The notes beneath the pieces were generated by a model. The model ran no database searches, was not told the DNA's origin, and saw only the letters and a list, made by a program, of their open reading frames with translations. Shown here one piece after another: positions 22,776 through 32,353 of a stretch of 64,000 bases of DNA. This DNA comes from Actinoplanes missouriensis 431 (lineage in GTDB: Bacteria > Actinomycetota > Actinomycetes > Mycobacteriales > Micromonosporaceae). The position numbers and the translations under genes are program-made. The first letter of the stretch is position 1; each line of letters starts with the position of its first letter. Location: assembly GCF_000284295.1 (NCBI RefSeq), contig NC_017093.1:4402001-4466000 (forward strand), in the 5' to 3' direction.

Positions 22776-25700
22776 ATGCCCGCTCGTCAGCGCCTCGCCA
22801 TGCTCCGCGCCGTCGCCGCGTCCGCGCTGCCCCGCCGCAGCCGCCCGGCGACCGGCGGTCCGGGCGCGGCGGCGCGGGAGACGGCGGCGGGCGCGATGGT
22901 CGCGCCGCCCCGCGAGCTGAAGTACCCGTTCGCCGCGTCCGCCGAGATCCCGGCCTCGCCCCAGGACGTCTTCGCGGTGCTCGCCGACCCGGCCCGGATG
23001 CCGGACTGGCTGGTCCTGCACACCGGCTGGGCCGGTACGCCGCCGGCGCGGATCACCGACGGCGCGCGCTTCGCGCAGCGCGCGAAGCTGATGGGCATGG
23101 CCACCGAGGTCCGGTGGACCGCGTCGGGGGTACGGGAACCGGCATCCCTCTGGCTCGACGGGACCGGCCCGATGGGCATCGTCGTCGGGCTCTACCTGTC
23201 GCTGGGCAGTCTCGGGACCGCCGGGTCCGGCACGCTGGTCCGGATCGACGGCGGCGTGGAGGGCGGCTCGGCCGACGGACCGCTCGGTCCGATGGTGGCC
23301 CGCAACCTGGCCGACGCGATGACCAAGTCCCTGCAGCGCCTGGCCGCCGCGGTCGCCGACCGGCCCGGCGCAGCCGGCGCGCCCGCGTCCCGGACGTCCC
23401 CGCGCGAGCCGCGCTCCCACGACAAGGCCTCCGGACGGCTTTCCGGGCAGGCCACGCCCGAGAGGCGGGAGCCGCCACGGCCGCGCCCGGTGCGCACCCC
23501 GAAGCCCGCGCCGGTTCGCCACGAGCGGACCGGGAGGGAGATCGACGCGTGGACACCCGTCATCGTCGGCGTCGGTCAGGTGTCCGAGCGGTCCACCGAT
23601 CCGCTCGGCGCCGACCCGGTGTCCCTCGCCGTCCGCGCGCTGCGGGCTGCCGAACAGGACAGCGGCGTCACCGGGCTGCTCTCCACCGCCGACTCGGTGG
23701 CCTACGTGCCGAGCGTGTCCTGGCAGTACCCGGACGGCGCCGCCCTGATCGCCGCGGCGGTCGGCGCGGCACCGGCCGAGACCGTGCGCAGCAGCACGTT
23801 CGGCGGCGACGGCGGACTCCGGCTGATCAACGACGCGGCCGCCTCGATCGTCGCCGGGCACGCCACGGTCGTGCTGGTCGGCGGCGCGGAGGCGGCGGCG
23901 ACCGCGGCGGCCGCCGAGAAGGCCGGTCGCGAGCTGGGCTGGCCCGGTCAGCCCGAGGGCGCCGCGCCGGGCCGGATCGTCGGCGTCGACCTCGAGCCGA
24001 ACAACGACCCGGAGACGGCGGCCGGCCTGGTCGCGCCGATCTACATGTACGCGCTGATCGAGTCGGCCGTCCGCGGCAAGCTCGGCCTCTCCGTCCCCGA
24101 CCATCAGCGCCGGATCACCGAGCTGTGGTCGCGGTTCTCGGCGGTGGCGGCGGAGAACCCGTACGCCTGGCTGCCCGGGGCGCGCACCGCGGACGAGCTC
24201 GCCGGCACGAGCGGGGAGAACCGCCCGATCTCCGCGCCCTATCCGAAGCTGCTCACCGCCCACCTGCAGGTCAACCAGGCGACCGGGGTGATCCTGTGCA
24301 GCGCGGCGGCGGCCGAGGCGGCCGGGATCCCGCAGGACAGGTGGGTGTTCCCGCACGCCGGGGCGCACGCCACCGACGAGTGGTTCGTCTCCGAGCGGGC
24401 GGATCTGGCGGCCTCCCCGGCGATCCGGGCGGCGGGCGCGGCCGTCCTGAACCACGCCGGCCTGGACATCTCCGACATCACGCACGTCGACCTCTACGCG
24501 TGCTTCCCGTCGGCTGTGGAGATCGCCGCCGACGAGCTCGGCCTGGATCTGCAACGGCAGCTCACCGTCACCGGCGGGCTGACCTTCGCGGGCGGGCCGG
24601 GGAACAACTACTCCGGGCATGCGGTGGCCAACCTCGTACCCCTGCTGCGGGCCGACCCGGAGGCGTCCGGCCTGGCCACCGCCCTCGGGTGGTACCTGAC
24701 GAAGCACGCGGCGGGCGTGTTCTCGGCGACGCCGCCGGAGCGTCCCTACGCGGACGTCGACGCCGATCTGCGGATGCCCCGGCCGGCGGCGCGCACCGCG
24801 GCCGGCTCCTACGCGGGTCCGGCGGTGCTCGAGGCGTACACGATCCCCTATGACCGTTCCGGATCGCCGGCCGCCGCCGTCGTCACCGCGCTCGCCCCGG
24901 ACGGCGCCCGGATCGTGCGCCGCGCGACCGACCCGGAGTTGATCGCCCGGCTGCTCGCCGACGACCCTCTGGGGTGGACCGTGGAGTTCACCGCGGACAC
25001 GGTGACCGTCACCGACACCACCCGGTCGCCGCTGCCGGCCCCGGCCGAACCGCCGCTGATCGTGGAGTGGCACGGGCCGGTCACGGTGTTCCGGCTCCAC
25101 CGTCCCGCCGTGCGCAACGCCATCGACCTGGCCACCGCACGGGCCCTGGAACGCGCCGTCGACGCCTTCGAGGCCGACCCGTCCGCGCGGGTCGCCGTGC
25201 TGACCGGCGGCGACACCACGTTCTGCTCCGGGATGGACCTGAAAGCGGCGGCCCGCGGCGAGTACCCGATCACCGAGGGCCGCGGGCTGCTCGGCATCAC
25301 CGCCCGCCCGCCGGCGAAACCGCTGATCGCCGCCGTCGAGGGATCCGCCCTCGCCGGTGGCTGTGAGCTCGCGCTCGCCGCCGACCTGATCGTCGCCGCC
25401 GAGGACGCCTGGTTCGGCATCCCCGAGGTCAAGCGCGGCCTGATCGCGGCGGCCGGCGGCGTGCTGCGCCTGGCGCAGTCCCTGCCCCGCAGCACCGCCC
25501 TGGAGATGGCCCTCACCGGCGCGCCCCTGCCGGCCCGCCGCCTGCACGAGCTCGGCCTGATCAACCGGGTCACCGGGCCCGGCAAAGCCCTCAAAACCGC
25601 CCTCGAACTGGCGCAGGAGATCGCCGCCAACGCGCCGCTGTCCGTCCGTCTCTCCAAGCGCATCGTCGACGAGCACCGCGACTGGAGCACCGCGGAGTCC

Positions 25701-25808
25701 TTCGACCGTCTCTCCGACTTCGCCGGCGAGGTGATCGGCTCCGCGGACGCCCGGGAGGGCATCCGCGCCTTTGCCGAGGGCCGAGCCCCCCAATGGAAGG
25801 GCATCTGA
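22776..25808 (+). CDS. SRPBCC + thiolase-like + enoyl-CoA hydratase fusion
   Basis: About 1010 residues in one uninterrupted frame. Residues about 48-195: SRPBCC/polyketide-cyclase-like domain (FAASAEIPASPQDVFAVLAD). About 195-255: Arg/Pro linker. About 256-745: acetyl-CoA acetyltransferase (SCP2-thiolase-like) with INDAAASIVAG, HVDLYACFPSAVEIAADEL and GGPGNNYSGHAV; the usual nucleophile Cys position reads STFGGDGG. About 758-1010: crotonase with both Glu in place (GGCELALAAD and FGIPEVKRGL). It presumably acts on acyl-CoAs with the adjacent dehydrogenase and ligase. Its stop overlaps the next ATG (TGATG). These domains are normally separate proteins. Confidence 0.85.
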   Translation: MPARQRLAMLRAVAASALPRRSRPATGGPGAAARETAAGAMVAPPRELKYPFAASAEIPASPQDVFAVLADPARMPDWLVLHTGWAGTPPARITDGARFAQRAKLMGMATEVRWTASGVREPASLWLDGTGPMGIVVGLYLSLGSLGTAGSGTLVRIDGGVEGGSADGPLGPMVARNLADAMTKSLQRLAAAVADRPGAAGAPASRTSPREPRSHDKASGRLSGQATPERREPPRPRPVRTPKPAPVRHERTGREIDAWTPVIVGVGQVSERSTDPLGADPVSLAVRALRAAEQDSGVTGLLSTADSVAYVPSVSWQYPDGAALIAAAVGAAPAETVRSSTFGGDGGLRLINDAAASIVAGHATVVLVGGAEAAATAAAAEKAGRELGWPGQPEGAAPGRIVGVDLEPNNDPETAAGLVAPIYMYALIESAVRGKLGLSVPDHQRRITELWSRFSAVAAENPYAWLPGARTADELAGTSGENRPISAPYPKLLTAHLQVNQATGVILCSAAAAEAAGIPQDRWVFPHAGAHATDEWFVSERADLAASPAIRAAGAAVLNHAGLDISDITHVDLYACFPSAVEIAADELGLDLQRQLTVTGGLTFAGGPGNNYSGHAVANLVPLLRADPEASGLATALGWYLTKHAAGVFSATPPERPYADVDADLRMPRPAARTAAGSYAGPAVLEAYTIPYDRSGSPAAAVVTALAPDGARIVRRATDPELIARLLADDPLGWTVEFTADTVTVTDTTRSPLPAPAEPPLIVEWHGPVTVFRLHRPAVRNAIDLATARALERAVDAFEADPSARVAVLTGGDTTFCSGMDLKAAARGEYPITEGRGLLGITARPPAKPLIAAVEGSALAGGCELALAADLIVAAEDAWFGIPEVKRGLIAAAGGVLRLAQSLPRSTALEMALTGAPLPARRLHELGLINRVTGPGKALKTALELAQEIAANAPLSVRLSKRIVDEHRDWSTAESFDRLSDFAGEVIGSADAREGIRAFAEGRAPQWKGI

Positions 25809-27394
25809 TGAGCACGCTCGAACATCTGCACGCGGTCCTGCGGATGCACCAGATCGGGATCGTCAACCTCGCGCGCCCCGACCGGCTGCTCAAGATGGCC
25901 GCCACCAACGGCCGGCTCGGCCCGCAGGCCGCCCTGATCATGAAAGCGGCCGCCGAGCACCCGGACCTGCCGGCCCTGACCGACGAGCGCGGCACCCTCA
26001 CCTACCGGCAGCTCGACGAGCAGTCCAACGCCCTCGCCCACGCGCTGAAGAGCTTCAACCTGCCGGACCGCGCGGTCGTCGGCGTCCTCGCCCGCGACCA
26101 CCGCGGCCTGCTGCTGGCGATCAGCGCGACCGCGCGGGCCACACTGCGGCTCGCCCTGATGAACACCGGCCTGGCGCCCGGACAGCTCACGCAGGTGGTG
26201 GAGCGGGAGAAGGTGCGGGTCCTGCTGCACGACGAGGAGTTCGACGACCTGGTCGCCGGGGTGACGATCCCGCGGTACCTGACCTGGGGCTCGTCCACCG
26301 GCACGTCCATCGAGGAGCTGGCCTCGGGCCGGCCGGTCACCCCGCTGCCCCTGCCGGACAAGCCGGGCGGGTTCATCATCCTCACCAGCGGGACCACCGG
26401 GCTGCCCAAGGGCGCGCCGCGGACCAAGGTGTCCCCGCTGGCCAGCGCCCTGATCGCGGACCGGATCCCGTTCCCCCGCCAGGGCGCCGCGGTGATCGCC
26501 TCGCCGCTCTTCCACAGCACCGGCTTCGGCGCGTGGACCGTCGGGCTGTCGCTGGCCAACCACGCGATCCTGATGCGCCGCTTCGACCCGGAACGCGTCC
26601 TCGGAGCGATCGCCGCCCATCGCGCGCAGATGCTGGTCGCCGTGCCGACCATGATGACCCGCATCCTGGCGCTGGGTCCCGCCGTGATCGAGAAGTACGA
26701 CACGTCCTCGCTGCGCACCGTCTTCGTCGCCGGCTCCGCCCTCCCGCCGGACCTGACCGCCCGTTTCCAGGAGCAGTTCGGCGACGTGGTCTACAACGTC
26801 TACGGCTCCACCGAGGTCGCCGTCGCCACGGTCGCGCAGCCGGCCGAGTCCCGGCGCGCCCCCGGAACCGTCGGGAAGCCGCCGGTCACCGTGCACGTGG
26901 CGCTCTTCGACGGCGCCGGAAAACGGATCACCGCGCCGGACACCATCGGGCGGGTCTTCGTGCGCACCGGGATCCCGTTCGAGGGTTACACCGACGGCCA
27001 GCACAAACAGATCATCGACGGCTTCATGTCCACCGGCGACCAGGGACACTTCGACGCCGAGGGCCTGCTCTACATCGACGGCCGCGACGACGACATGATC
27101 ATTTCCGGCGCGGAGAACGTCTACCCGCAGGAGGTGGAGAACCTGCTGGCCGCCCGCGAGGACGTCCTCGAGGCCGCGGTGATCGGCGTCGACGACCCGG
27201 AGTTCGGCAAACGCCTGCGCGCGTTCGTGGTCCCGATCCAGGGCGCGGTCCTGGACGCCCAGGAGATCAAGGAGTACGTCAGGGGGTCGCTCGCGCGCTA
27301 CAAGGTCCCCCGCGACGTGGTCTTCCTGGACGAGCTCCCCCGCAACCCCACCGGCAAACTCATCCGCCGGAACCTGCCCACCGGCCCTCTGTGA
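25808..27394 (+). CDS. Acyl-CoA synthetase (AMP-binding)
   Basis: A 528-residue adenylate-forming ligase that activates a fatty acid to its CoA thioester. Motifs in order: P-loop LTSGTTGLPKG, YGSTE, STGDQG, GRDDDMI, and the C-terminal catalytic Lys in NPTGKLIR. It resembles actinobacterial FadD-type ligases, including the long N-terminal helix (VLRMHQIGIVNLARPDRLLK). ATG at 25808 overlaps the fusion stop (TGATG), indicating coupled translation. Confidence 0.92.
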   Translation: MSTLEHLHAVLRMHQIGIVNLARPDRLLKMAATNGRLGPQAALIMKAAAEHPDLPALTDERGTLTYRQLDEQSNALAHALKSFNLPDRAVVGVLARDHRGLLLAISATARATLRLALMNTGLAPGQLTQVVEREKVRVLLHDEEFDDLVAGVTIPRYLTWGSSTGTSIEELASGRPVTPLPLPDKPGGFIILTSGTTGLPKGAPRTKVSPLASALIADRIPFPRQGAAVIASPLFHSTGFGAWTVGLSLANHAILMRRFDPERVLGAIAAHRAQMLVAVPTMMTRILALGPAVIEKYDTSSLRTVFVAGSALPPDLTARFQEQFGDVVYNVYGSTEVAVATVAQPAESRRAPGTVGKPPVTVHVALFDGAGKRITAPDTIGRVFVRTGIPFEGYTDGQHKQIIDGFMSTGDQGHFDAEGLLYIDGRDDDMIISGAENVYPQEVENLLAAREDVLEAAVIGVDDPEFGKRLRAFVVPIQGAVLDAQEIKEYVRGSLARYKVPRDVVFLDELPRNPTGKLIRRNLPTGPL

Positions 27395-27418
27395 CCGCCG
27401 GCCGCCCGGCTCGACCCG

Positions 27419-28051
27419 TCACTGATAGGCGCTCGGCTCGTCGGCGTCGCGCAGCTGACGGCTCACGTGCTCGCGCAGCGCCGCGAGATACGTCGACGCC
27501 AGCTGCCCGAGCTGCTCGATCTCCTGCTGCAGCGCCGCCCGCCCCGCCACGATGCCGTCCAGCGCCGTCGCGTGGTCGCGCTGCGCGGCCGCCTCCGTGC
27601 CCTCCGCGGACAGCCGCGCCTCCGCGACCAGCTGATCGGCACGGGCCTGGGCGTCGGCGATCACGCCGTCCGCCTCGCCGCGCGCCTCCCGCAGATGCTC
27701 GTCGGCGGTCCGCTGCGCCATCATCAGCACCCGCAGGTTCCGATCATCGCCACCGGCAGCCGGCGGTGGGGCGGAATGCGCACGCTCCAGCTCGGCCTGC
27801 AGGTCACGGGCGCGCTGCTCGGCCCGGTCCCGCTCGGCGCTCAACTGACCGAGAAGACCGCGCAGCGCGGCGATCTCGTCCTCCGGACGGGTGACACGCG
27901 TGCGGAGGGTGCTGTTCTCCTCCATGAGGCGGGCGAGTTCCTGCTCCACCTCGTCCAGGAACGCGTCCACCTCCTCCTCGCCATACCCACGCCGGCCGGC
28001 CGGCGGCGCTTTGAAGGCCATGTTCTGAATATCGGCCGGGGTGAGTGGCAT
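27419..28051 (-). CDS. DivIVA-domain protein
   Basis: A 210-residue coiled-coil protein. The N-terminus (MPLTPADIQNMAFKAPPAGR then GYGEEEVDAFLDEVEQEL) is the DivIVA membrane-curvature motif; long heptad stretches follow (about 35-95 and 120-195). It is shorter than Wag31/DivIVA and outside a cell-wall cluster, so it is probably an accessory polar-growth or scaffold protein. Convergent with the acyl-CoA ligase gene. Confidence 0.85.
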   Translation of the reverse strand: MPLTPADIQNMAFKAPPAGRRGYGEEEVDAFLDEVEQELARLMEENSTLRTRVTRPEDEIAALRGLLGQLSAERDRAEQRARDLQAELERAHSAPPPAAGGDDRNLRVLMMAQRTADEHLREARGEADGVIADAQARADQLVAEARLSAEGTEAAAQRDHATALDGIVAGRAALQQEIEQLGQLASTYLAALREHVSRQLRDADEPSAYQ

Positions 28052-28129
28052 CCTGCTCCTCGGGCGAACGGCGGCGAACGGTGACGAGCGGTGACGAGCA
28101 CCGGCAAGGAGTGCAAGGCGCAGACCAGC

Positions 28130-29050
28130 CTACGCGCTCGGCGCACCGATATGGGTCAGCAAAGCCCGCAGCGCACCTGGCGGTGGCACACGCGGACCGG
28201 TCCAGATGGCACGAAGGTCGCGTTCCAGACGAAGACCCTCCAGGGGTACGTGTCGCAGCCGTCCCGCCCGCAGATCATCGCCCGCCGCGAGCCGGCTCAC
28301 CACGGCCGGCGCCGCCCCGGCCAGCACCGCCGCCCGCACGGCAGCCGCCGTGGACAGCTCCAGGACGGGCGCGGCCTGCCGTACCCCGTCGCCGAGCGCC
28401 TCCCGCAACGCCGCCGTGAGATAGTCCCGGGTGCCCGACCCCGGCTCCCGGGTGACCAGGCCGGCCGCCGCGAGCTCACCGGCGGTCACCGGCGCACGCC
28501 GCCGCGCCCACGGATGCCCGGGCGGCACGACCAGGACCAGCTCGTCGTGCCCGACGATCCGGCTGCGCAGGCCACGCGGCACGGTGGGCCCCTCGATGAA
28601 CCCGAGGTCGGCCTGGTTCGTCTCCACCTGCTCGATCACGTGGTCGCTGTTGGTGGCGGTCAGCACCACCCGGATCGGGGTCTGCCCCCGCCGCGCCGCG
28701 TCCGCCGAAAGCCCCACCAGCCAGCCGGGCAGCAGATGTTCGGCGACCGTGAGGCTGGCGCTGACCCGCAGCGTGCTCCGGCTGTCCTCGCGCAGCGCCG
28801 CCAGCCCGGCGTCCACCTCGGCGGCGAGTTGCAGGAGCCGGTCGGCCCATTCGACGACCACGGCGCCCTGCGGGGTGAGCCGCGCGCCGCGCGGGGTCCG
28901 GGTGGCCAGACGCACGCCGGTGCGCGACTCGAGGGCGGCCAGACGCGCCGAGACCGCCTGCTGGGAGAGGCCGGCCTCGCGCGCGGCGGCGCTGACACTG
29001 CCGGTCCGGGCCACCGCGAGCAGGATCTCCAGGGCGGCGAGGTCCGGCAT
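28130..29050 (-). CDS. LysR-family transcriptional regulator
   Basis: About 306 residues. N-terminal wHTH (LAALEILLAVARTGSVSAAA then REAGLSQQAVSARLAALE) and a C-terminal periplasmic-binding-like effector domain (LGFIEGP, VVPPGHPWARR). The much longer open frame upstream is antisense to nadE and was rejected; ATG at 29050 or GTG at 29068 fits the family. Divergent from nadE, 88 bases away. Target unknown. Confidence 0.88.
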   Translation of the reverse strand: MPDLAALEILLAVARTGSVSAAAREAGLSQQAVSARLAALESRTGVRLATRTPRGARLTPQGAVVVEWADRLLQLAAEVDAGLAALREDSRSTLRVSASLTVAEHLLPGWLVGLSADAARRGQTPIRVVLTATNSDHVIEQVETNQADLGFIEGPTVPRGLRSRIVGHDELVLVVPPGHPWARRRAPVTAGELAAAGLVTREPGSGTRDYLTAALREALGDGVRQAAPVLELSTAAAVRAAVLAGAAPAVVSRLAAGDDLRAGRLRHVPLEGLRLERDLRAIWTGPRVPPPGALRALLTHIGAPSA

Positions 29051-29137
29051 CCGGGGGCTCAGGGTCACGGCAGTTGATCGTACGGAAGGCCGGTCCTCCG
29101 CCGACGACGCCGGGCGGGCGGCCGATAGGGTACGCGG

Positions 29138-29965
29138 GTGGCTAACCTTCGTGATCAGATCATCGCTGAGCTCGGCGTGAAGGCGACCGTCGACCCGGCC
29201 GGGGAGATCCAGCGGCGGGTCGGGTTCCTCCGTGACTATCTGCGGTCCACACCGGCCACCGGTTACGTGCTGGGCATCAGCGGCGGCCAGGACAGCACCC
29301 TCGCCGGCAAGCTCTGCCAGCTGGCCTGCGCCGAGCTGCGCGCCGAGGGCCGGGAGGCGACGTTCGTCGCGGTCCGCCTTCCGTACGGGGTGCAGGCCGA
29401 CGAACTGGACGCCCAGGTGGCCCTCGGGTTCATCGAGCCGGACCGGTCGATCGCGGTGAACGTGAAGCCGGGCGCGGACGCGTCGGCCGCCGCCACGGCG
29501 CAGGGACTCGACGGCGGCGAGCTGCGCGACTTCGTCCGCGGCAACATCAAGGCCCGCGAGCGGATGGTCCTGCAGTACGCGATCGCCGGCCAGCTGAACA
29601 TGCTTGTCGCCGGCACCGACCACGCGGCCGAGGCGGTCACCGGCTTCTTCACGAAGTACGGCGACGGCGGCGTGGACGTGACCCCGCTGACCGGCCTGAC
29701 CAAGCGGCAGGGCGCGGCGCTGCTGCGCGAGCTCGGCGCGCCGGACAGCTGCTGGCAGAAGGTGCCCACGGCCGACCTGGAGGACGACCGCCCGGCGCTG
29801 CCGGACGAGGTGGCGCTCGGGGTGACCTACGCCGAGATCGACGACTACCTGGAGGGCCAAGAGGTCACCGACAAGGTCGCCGAGCGGGTGGAGACCCTGT
29901 TCCGGAACACCCGCCACAAGCGCACCGTCCCGGTCACCCCGCTCGACGACTGGTGGCGGGCGTGA
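29138..29965 (+). CDS. nadE: NH3-dependent NAD+ synthetase
   Basis: A 275-residue E. coli-type NAD synthetase that amidates deamido-NAD with ammonia. The ATP-pyrophosphatase P-loop GISGGQDSTLAGKL is at 46-59; VAGTDHAAEAVTGFFTKYGD and LTGLTKRQG are family signatures. No glutaminase domain, unlike the long actinobacterial NadE. GTG start at 29138 with TAGGGT ending 6 bases upstream, suggesting a leaderless mRNA. Confidence 0.96.
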   Translation: MANLRDQIIAELGVKATVDPAGEIQRRVGFLRDYLRSTPATGYVLGISGGQDSTLAGKLCQLACAELRAEGREATFVAVRLPYGVQADELDAQVALGFIEPDRSIAVNVKPGADASAAATAQGLDGGELRDFVRGNIKARERMVLQYAIAGQLNMLVAGTDHAAEAVTGFFTKYGDGGVDVTPLTGLTKRQGAALLRELGAPDSCWQKVPTADLEDDRPALPDEVALGVTYAEIDDYLEGQEVTDKVAERVETLFRNTRHKRTVPVTPLDDWWRA

Positions 29966-30076
29966 CACCGTAGATCACCCCACAACCTCATCCGGTACGG
30001 GGGTACAAGCTCGCCTTGTGACCCCACAACAACGCGCCCGCTACCGCGTGATCACGGTCCCGGCGATCGTGGAACC

Positions 30077-31189
30077 GTGAGCCCCTACGCCGAACCACAG
30101 CTCCTGCTCCCGCCCGCGCCGGCCCGCACCGCACCCGTGCCCGCGCCGGCCTCGCTCACCCCGAACTGGTTCGCCTCCGTGATGGCGACCGGCATCGTCG
30201 CGACCGCCGCGGTGTCCCTGCCGTCCGGCGCGACGGTCCTGCGGCCGTTCGCCACCGCGGTCTGGCTGCTCGCCGCCGCGCTGCTCACGACGCTGCTGGT
30301 CATCGCCGCCCGGCAGCGGCGGACAGTCGTCCGGCACGCCGCCGACCCGGTGCTGGCGCACTTCTACGGCGCGCCGCCGATGGCGCTGCTCACCGTCGGC
30401 GCCGGGACGTTGCTGCTCGGCCCGGACCCGATCGGCGACCGGGCCGCGGTCGCCGTCGCGGCGACGCTCTGGGTGATCGGCACACTGACCGGCCTGCTCG
30501 CTGCGGTCGCCGTCCCCTACCTGAGATTCACCCGGCACGCCACCGGCGGCACCGGGGAGGCGTTCGGCGGCTGGCTCATGCCGGTGGTGGCGCCGATGGT
30601 CTCCGCGACCACCGGCGCCCCGCTGGTGCCGCACGCCCCGGCCGGTCAGATCCGGCTCACGCTGCTGCTCGGCTGCTACGCGATGTTCGGTCTCAGCCTG
30701 ATCGCCGCGCTGATCGTGACCACCCTGATCTGGCAGCGGCTGGCCCTGCACACGGCGGGGCCGGCCGGGACCGTGCCCACGCTCTGGATCGTCCTCGGCC
30801 CGATCGGGCAGGCGATCACCGCCGCGAACGCGCTCGGCGGGGTCGCCGCGACGGCGCTGCCCCACCCGTACCCGCAAGGGTTTGCCGCTCTCGGCGTCGT
30901 GCTCGGCGTGCCCCTGTGGGGTTTCGCGGCGCTGTGGGGCAGCCTGGCGCTCGCGGTGACCGTGCGGACCGCCCGCCGCGGGCTGCCGTTCTCGCTGACC
31001 TGGTGGTCGTTCACGTTCCCGGTCGGCACCTGCGTGACCGGGACGTCCGCGCTGGCCGCGCAGACCGGCGCCACGATGTTCCGGGTGGTGGCCGTGCTGC
31101 TCTACGCGGCCCTGGTCACCGCCTGGCTGACCGTCGGCGTGCGGACCCTGCGGATGCTGCGACCGGCCATCAGCCGGGCAGCCGGATGA
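30077..31189 (+). CDS. TehA/Mae1 (TDT)-family transporter
   Basis: A 370-residue membrane protein with about ten helices of the tellurite-resistance/dicarboxylate-transporter family (SLAC1-like fold): NWFASVMATGIVA at the first helix, VPYLRF, GWLMPVVAPMVSA, and SLTWWSFTFPVGTCVTG at the seventh or eighth. It probably moves C4-dicarboxylates or other anions. GTG start at 30077. Its end overlaps the convergent DUF3616 gene by 20 bases. Confidence 0.85.
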   Translation: MSPYAEPQLLLPPAPARTAPVPAPASLTPNWFASVMATGIVATAAVSLPSGATVLRPFATAVWLLAAALLTTLLVIAARQRRTVVRHAADPVLAHFYGAPPMALLTVGAGTLLLGPDPIGDRAAVAVAATLWVIGTLTGLLAAVAVPYLRFTRHATGGTGEAFGGWLMPVVAPMVSATTGAPLVPHAPAGQIRLTLLLGCYAMFGLSLIAALIVTTLIWQRLALHTAGPAGTVPTLWIVLGPIGQAITAANALGGVAATALPHPYPQGFAALGVVLGVPLWGFAALWGSLALAVTVRTARRGLPFSLTWWSFTFPVGTCVTGTSALAAQTGATMFRVVAVLLYAALVTAWLTVGVRTLRMLRPAISRAAG

Positions 31190-32243
31190 TGTCCGCGACG
31201 ATCGCGCCGTCCGCCGTCATCCGGTCCGCCGCCGGGCTGTCGTGCACCACCAGCACCCGCCCGTCCTCGGCCGGCCCGATCAGCCCGATGCCCTCGGCGT
31301 GGTCGTCGCCCTCGCCGTAGGTCAGCTCCAGCTCCCGGACGATCCGGTCGCCACGGACGATCTCCGGCATCGCGGCCTGGCAGGCGCCCCGCCAGCGGTA
31401 GATCCGGACCGGGCCGTCCAGGGCCATCGTCGGACCGGCCAGCACCAGGATGTCGTCACCGGACGGGCAGAGGTCGCGCACGCCCAGGCCGTCCAGGTCC
31501 AGCACGTGCTTGCGGTACGGCAGGCCGTCCTCGAACTCGCGCAGCCTCAGGCGGCCCGGCTCGGCCGGGTTCACGTACGGCCGCAGCTCCAGCACGAACG
31601 CCCAGCCGCGCAGCACCGGCCCGCGCAGACCCAGGTAGACCCGGTCGCCCTGGACCGCGATGCCCTCGACGTCCAGCCCGTTGTCCTTGCTCGGGATCGC
31701 CAGGAACGGCGACAGGTGCTCGTCGTAGCGCAGCAGCTCGCGCAGGTTGTCGTGGTTGGCCACGGCCGCCGCGTGGTGCCGCTCGCCGCCGATCTCCGCC
31801 TCGGCGACCAGGGTGGGCAGCCCGTCCACGTCCACGACCGGGATCCTCACCAGGATCTGCCGGTTCTCCTGGCCGGTGACCCGGGCCAGCCGCTTGAGCG
31901 CCTTCGGGCCGCTGTGCTTCTCCTTGATCTGCCGGCGGCGCAGGCTGTGCGAGCCGACCGCCCAGAGGAAGTCGCCGGTCCGGGCGATGCCCTCGATGTC
32001 GGCCTCCTCGTCCGGGTCGTCGCCGGGCAGGGTCACCAGGTCGGCGAGGCGGAACGTGCGCTCGTCGCCGTACTCGGCCGGTTTGTCCTCGTCGTCGGCG
32101 GTGAGACGCTCGATGCTGGCGGTCTCGTCACCGGCCAGCCAGAGCACCTTGCCGTCGGTGCGTACCGCGGAGAGATTGGTGTGGGTGGCCGCGTCCTGCG
32201 AGGCCCGGCCGAACCAGAGGAGAACCGTCCGTTCAACTGTCAC
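31170..32243 (-). CDS. DUF3616 protein
   Basis: About 357 residues. Repeated beta-rich segments (LSAVRTDGKVLWLAGDET, DIEGIARTGDFLWAVGSHS, DVEGIAVQGDRVYLGLRGPV) match a DUF3616 propeller-like fold. No signal peptide is seen, so probably cytoplasmic. Function unknown. GTG at 32243 was preferred to the ORF start at 32366 because the upstream codons look non-coding and a set of GTGACA repeats begins there. Confidence 0.75.
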   Translation of the reverse strand: MTVERTVLLWFGRASQDAATHTNLSAVRTDGKVLWLAGDETASIERLTADDEDKPAEYGDERTFRLADLVTLPGDDPDEEADIEGIARTGDFLWAVGSHSLRRRQIKEKHSGPKALKRLARVTGQENRQILVRIPVVDVDGLPTLVAEAEIGGERHHAAAVANHDNLRELLRYDEHLSPFLAIPSKDNGLDVEGIAVQGDRVYLGLRGPVLRGWAFVLELRPYVNPAEPGRLRLREFEDGLPYRKHVLDLDGLGVRDLCPSGDDILVLAGPTMALDGPVRIYRWRGACQAAMPEIVRGDRIVRELELTYGEGDDHAEGIGLIGPAEDGRVLVVHDSPAADRMTADGAIVADIIRLPG

Positions 32244-32269
32244 AAGGTCATCGTGACAGCTGGTGTCAC
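32237..32269. promoter_or_regulatory. Triple TGTCAC/GTGACA element
   Basis: CTGTCAC (32237-32243), GTGACAG (32253-32259) and TGTCAC (32264-32269) form two overlapping inverted repeats in the gap between the divergent DUF3616 and DGPF genes. The position suggests an operator, or promoter boxes read by the ECF42-type factor, for which TGTC-type -35 boxes are known. Confidence 0.45.
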
Positions 32270-32353
32270 GCCGCAGGATCGGAAAACCGGGTGACGATCC
32301 GGGGGCGGCCGGATCGTCATGGTGGCATCCGAGTTCTCTCCAGGAGGTAAACC

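Noticed and set aside
22749..25793. 1014-codon minus-strand open frame opposite the fusion gene
   Set aside because: Shadow of GC3-biased coding sequence; amino-acid composition (Gly/Arg/Asp-rich) is not protein-like and there is no family motif.
28130..29968. 612-codon version of the LysR gene
   Set aside because: The extra N-terminal part is antisense to nadE and lacks LysR features; the family start is near 29050.
30041..30877. Minus-strand 278-codon frame opposite the TehA-like gene
   Set aside because: Gly/Arg/Asp-rich shadow of the transporter gene without a start or motif.
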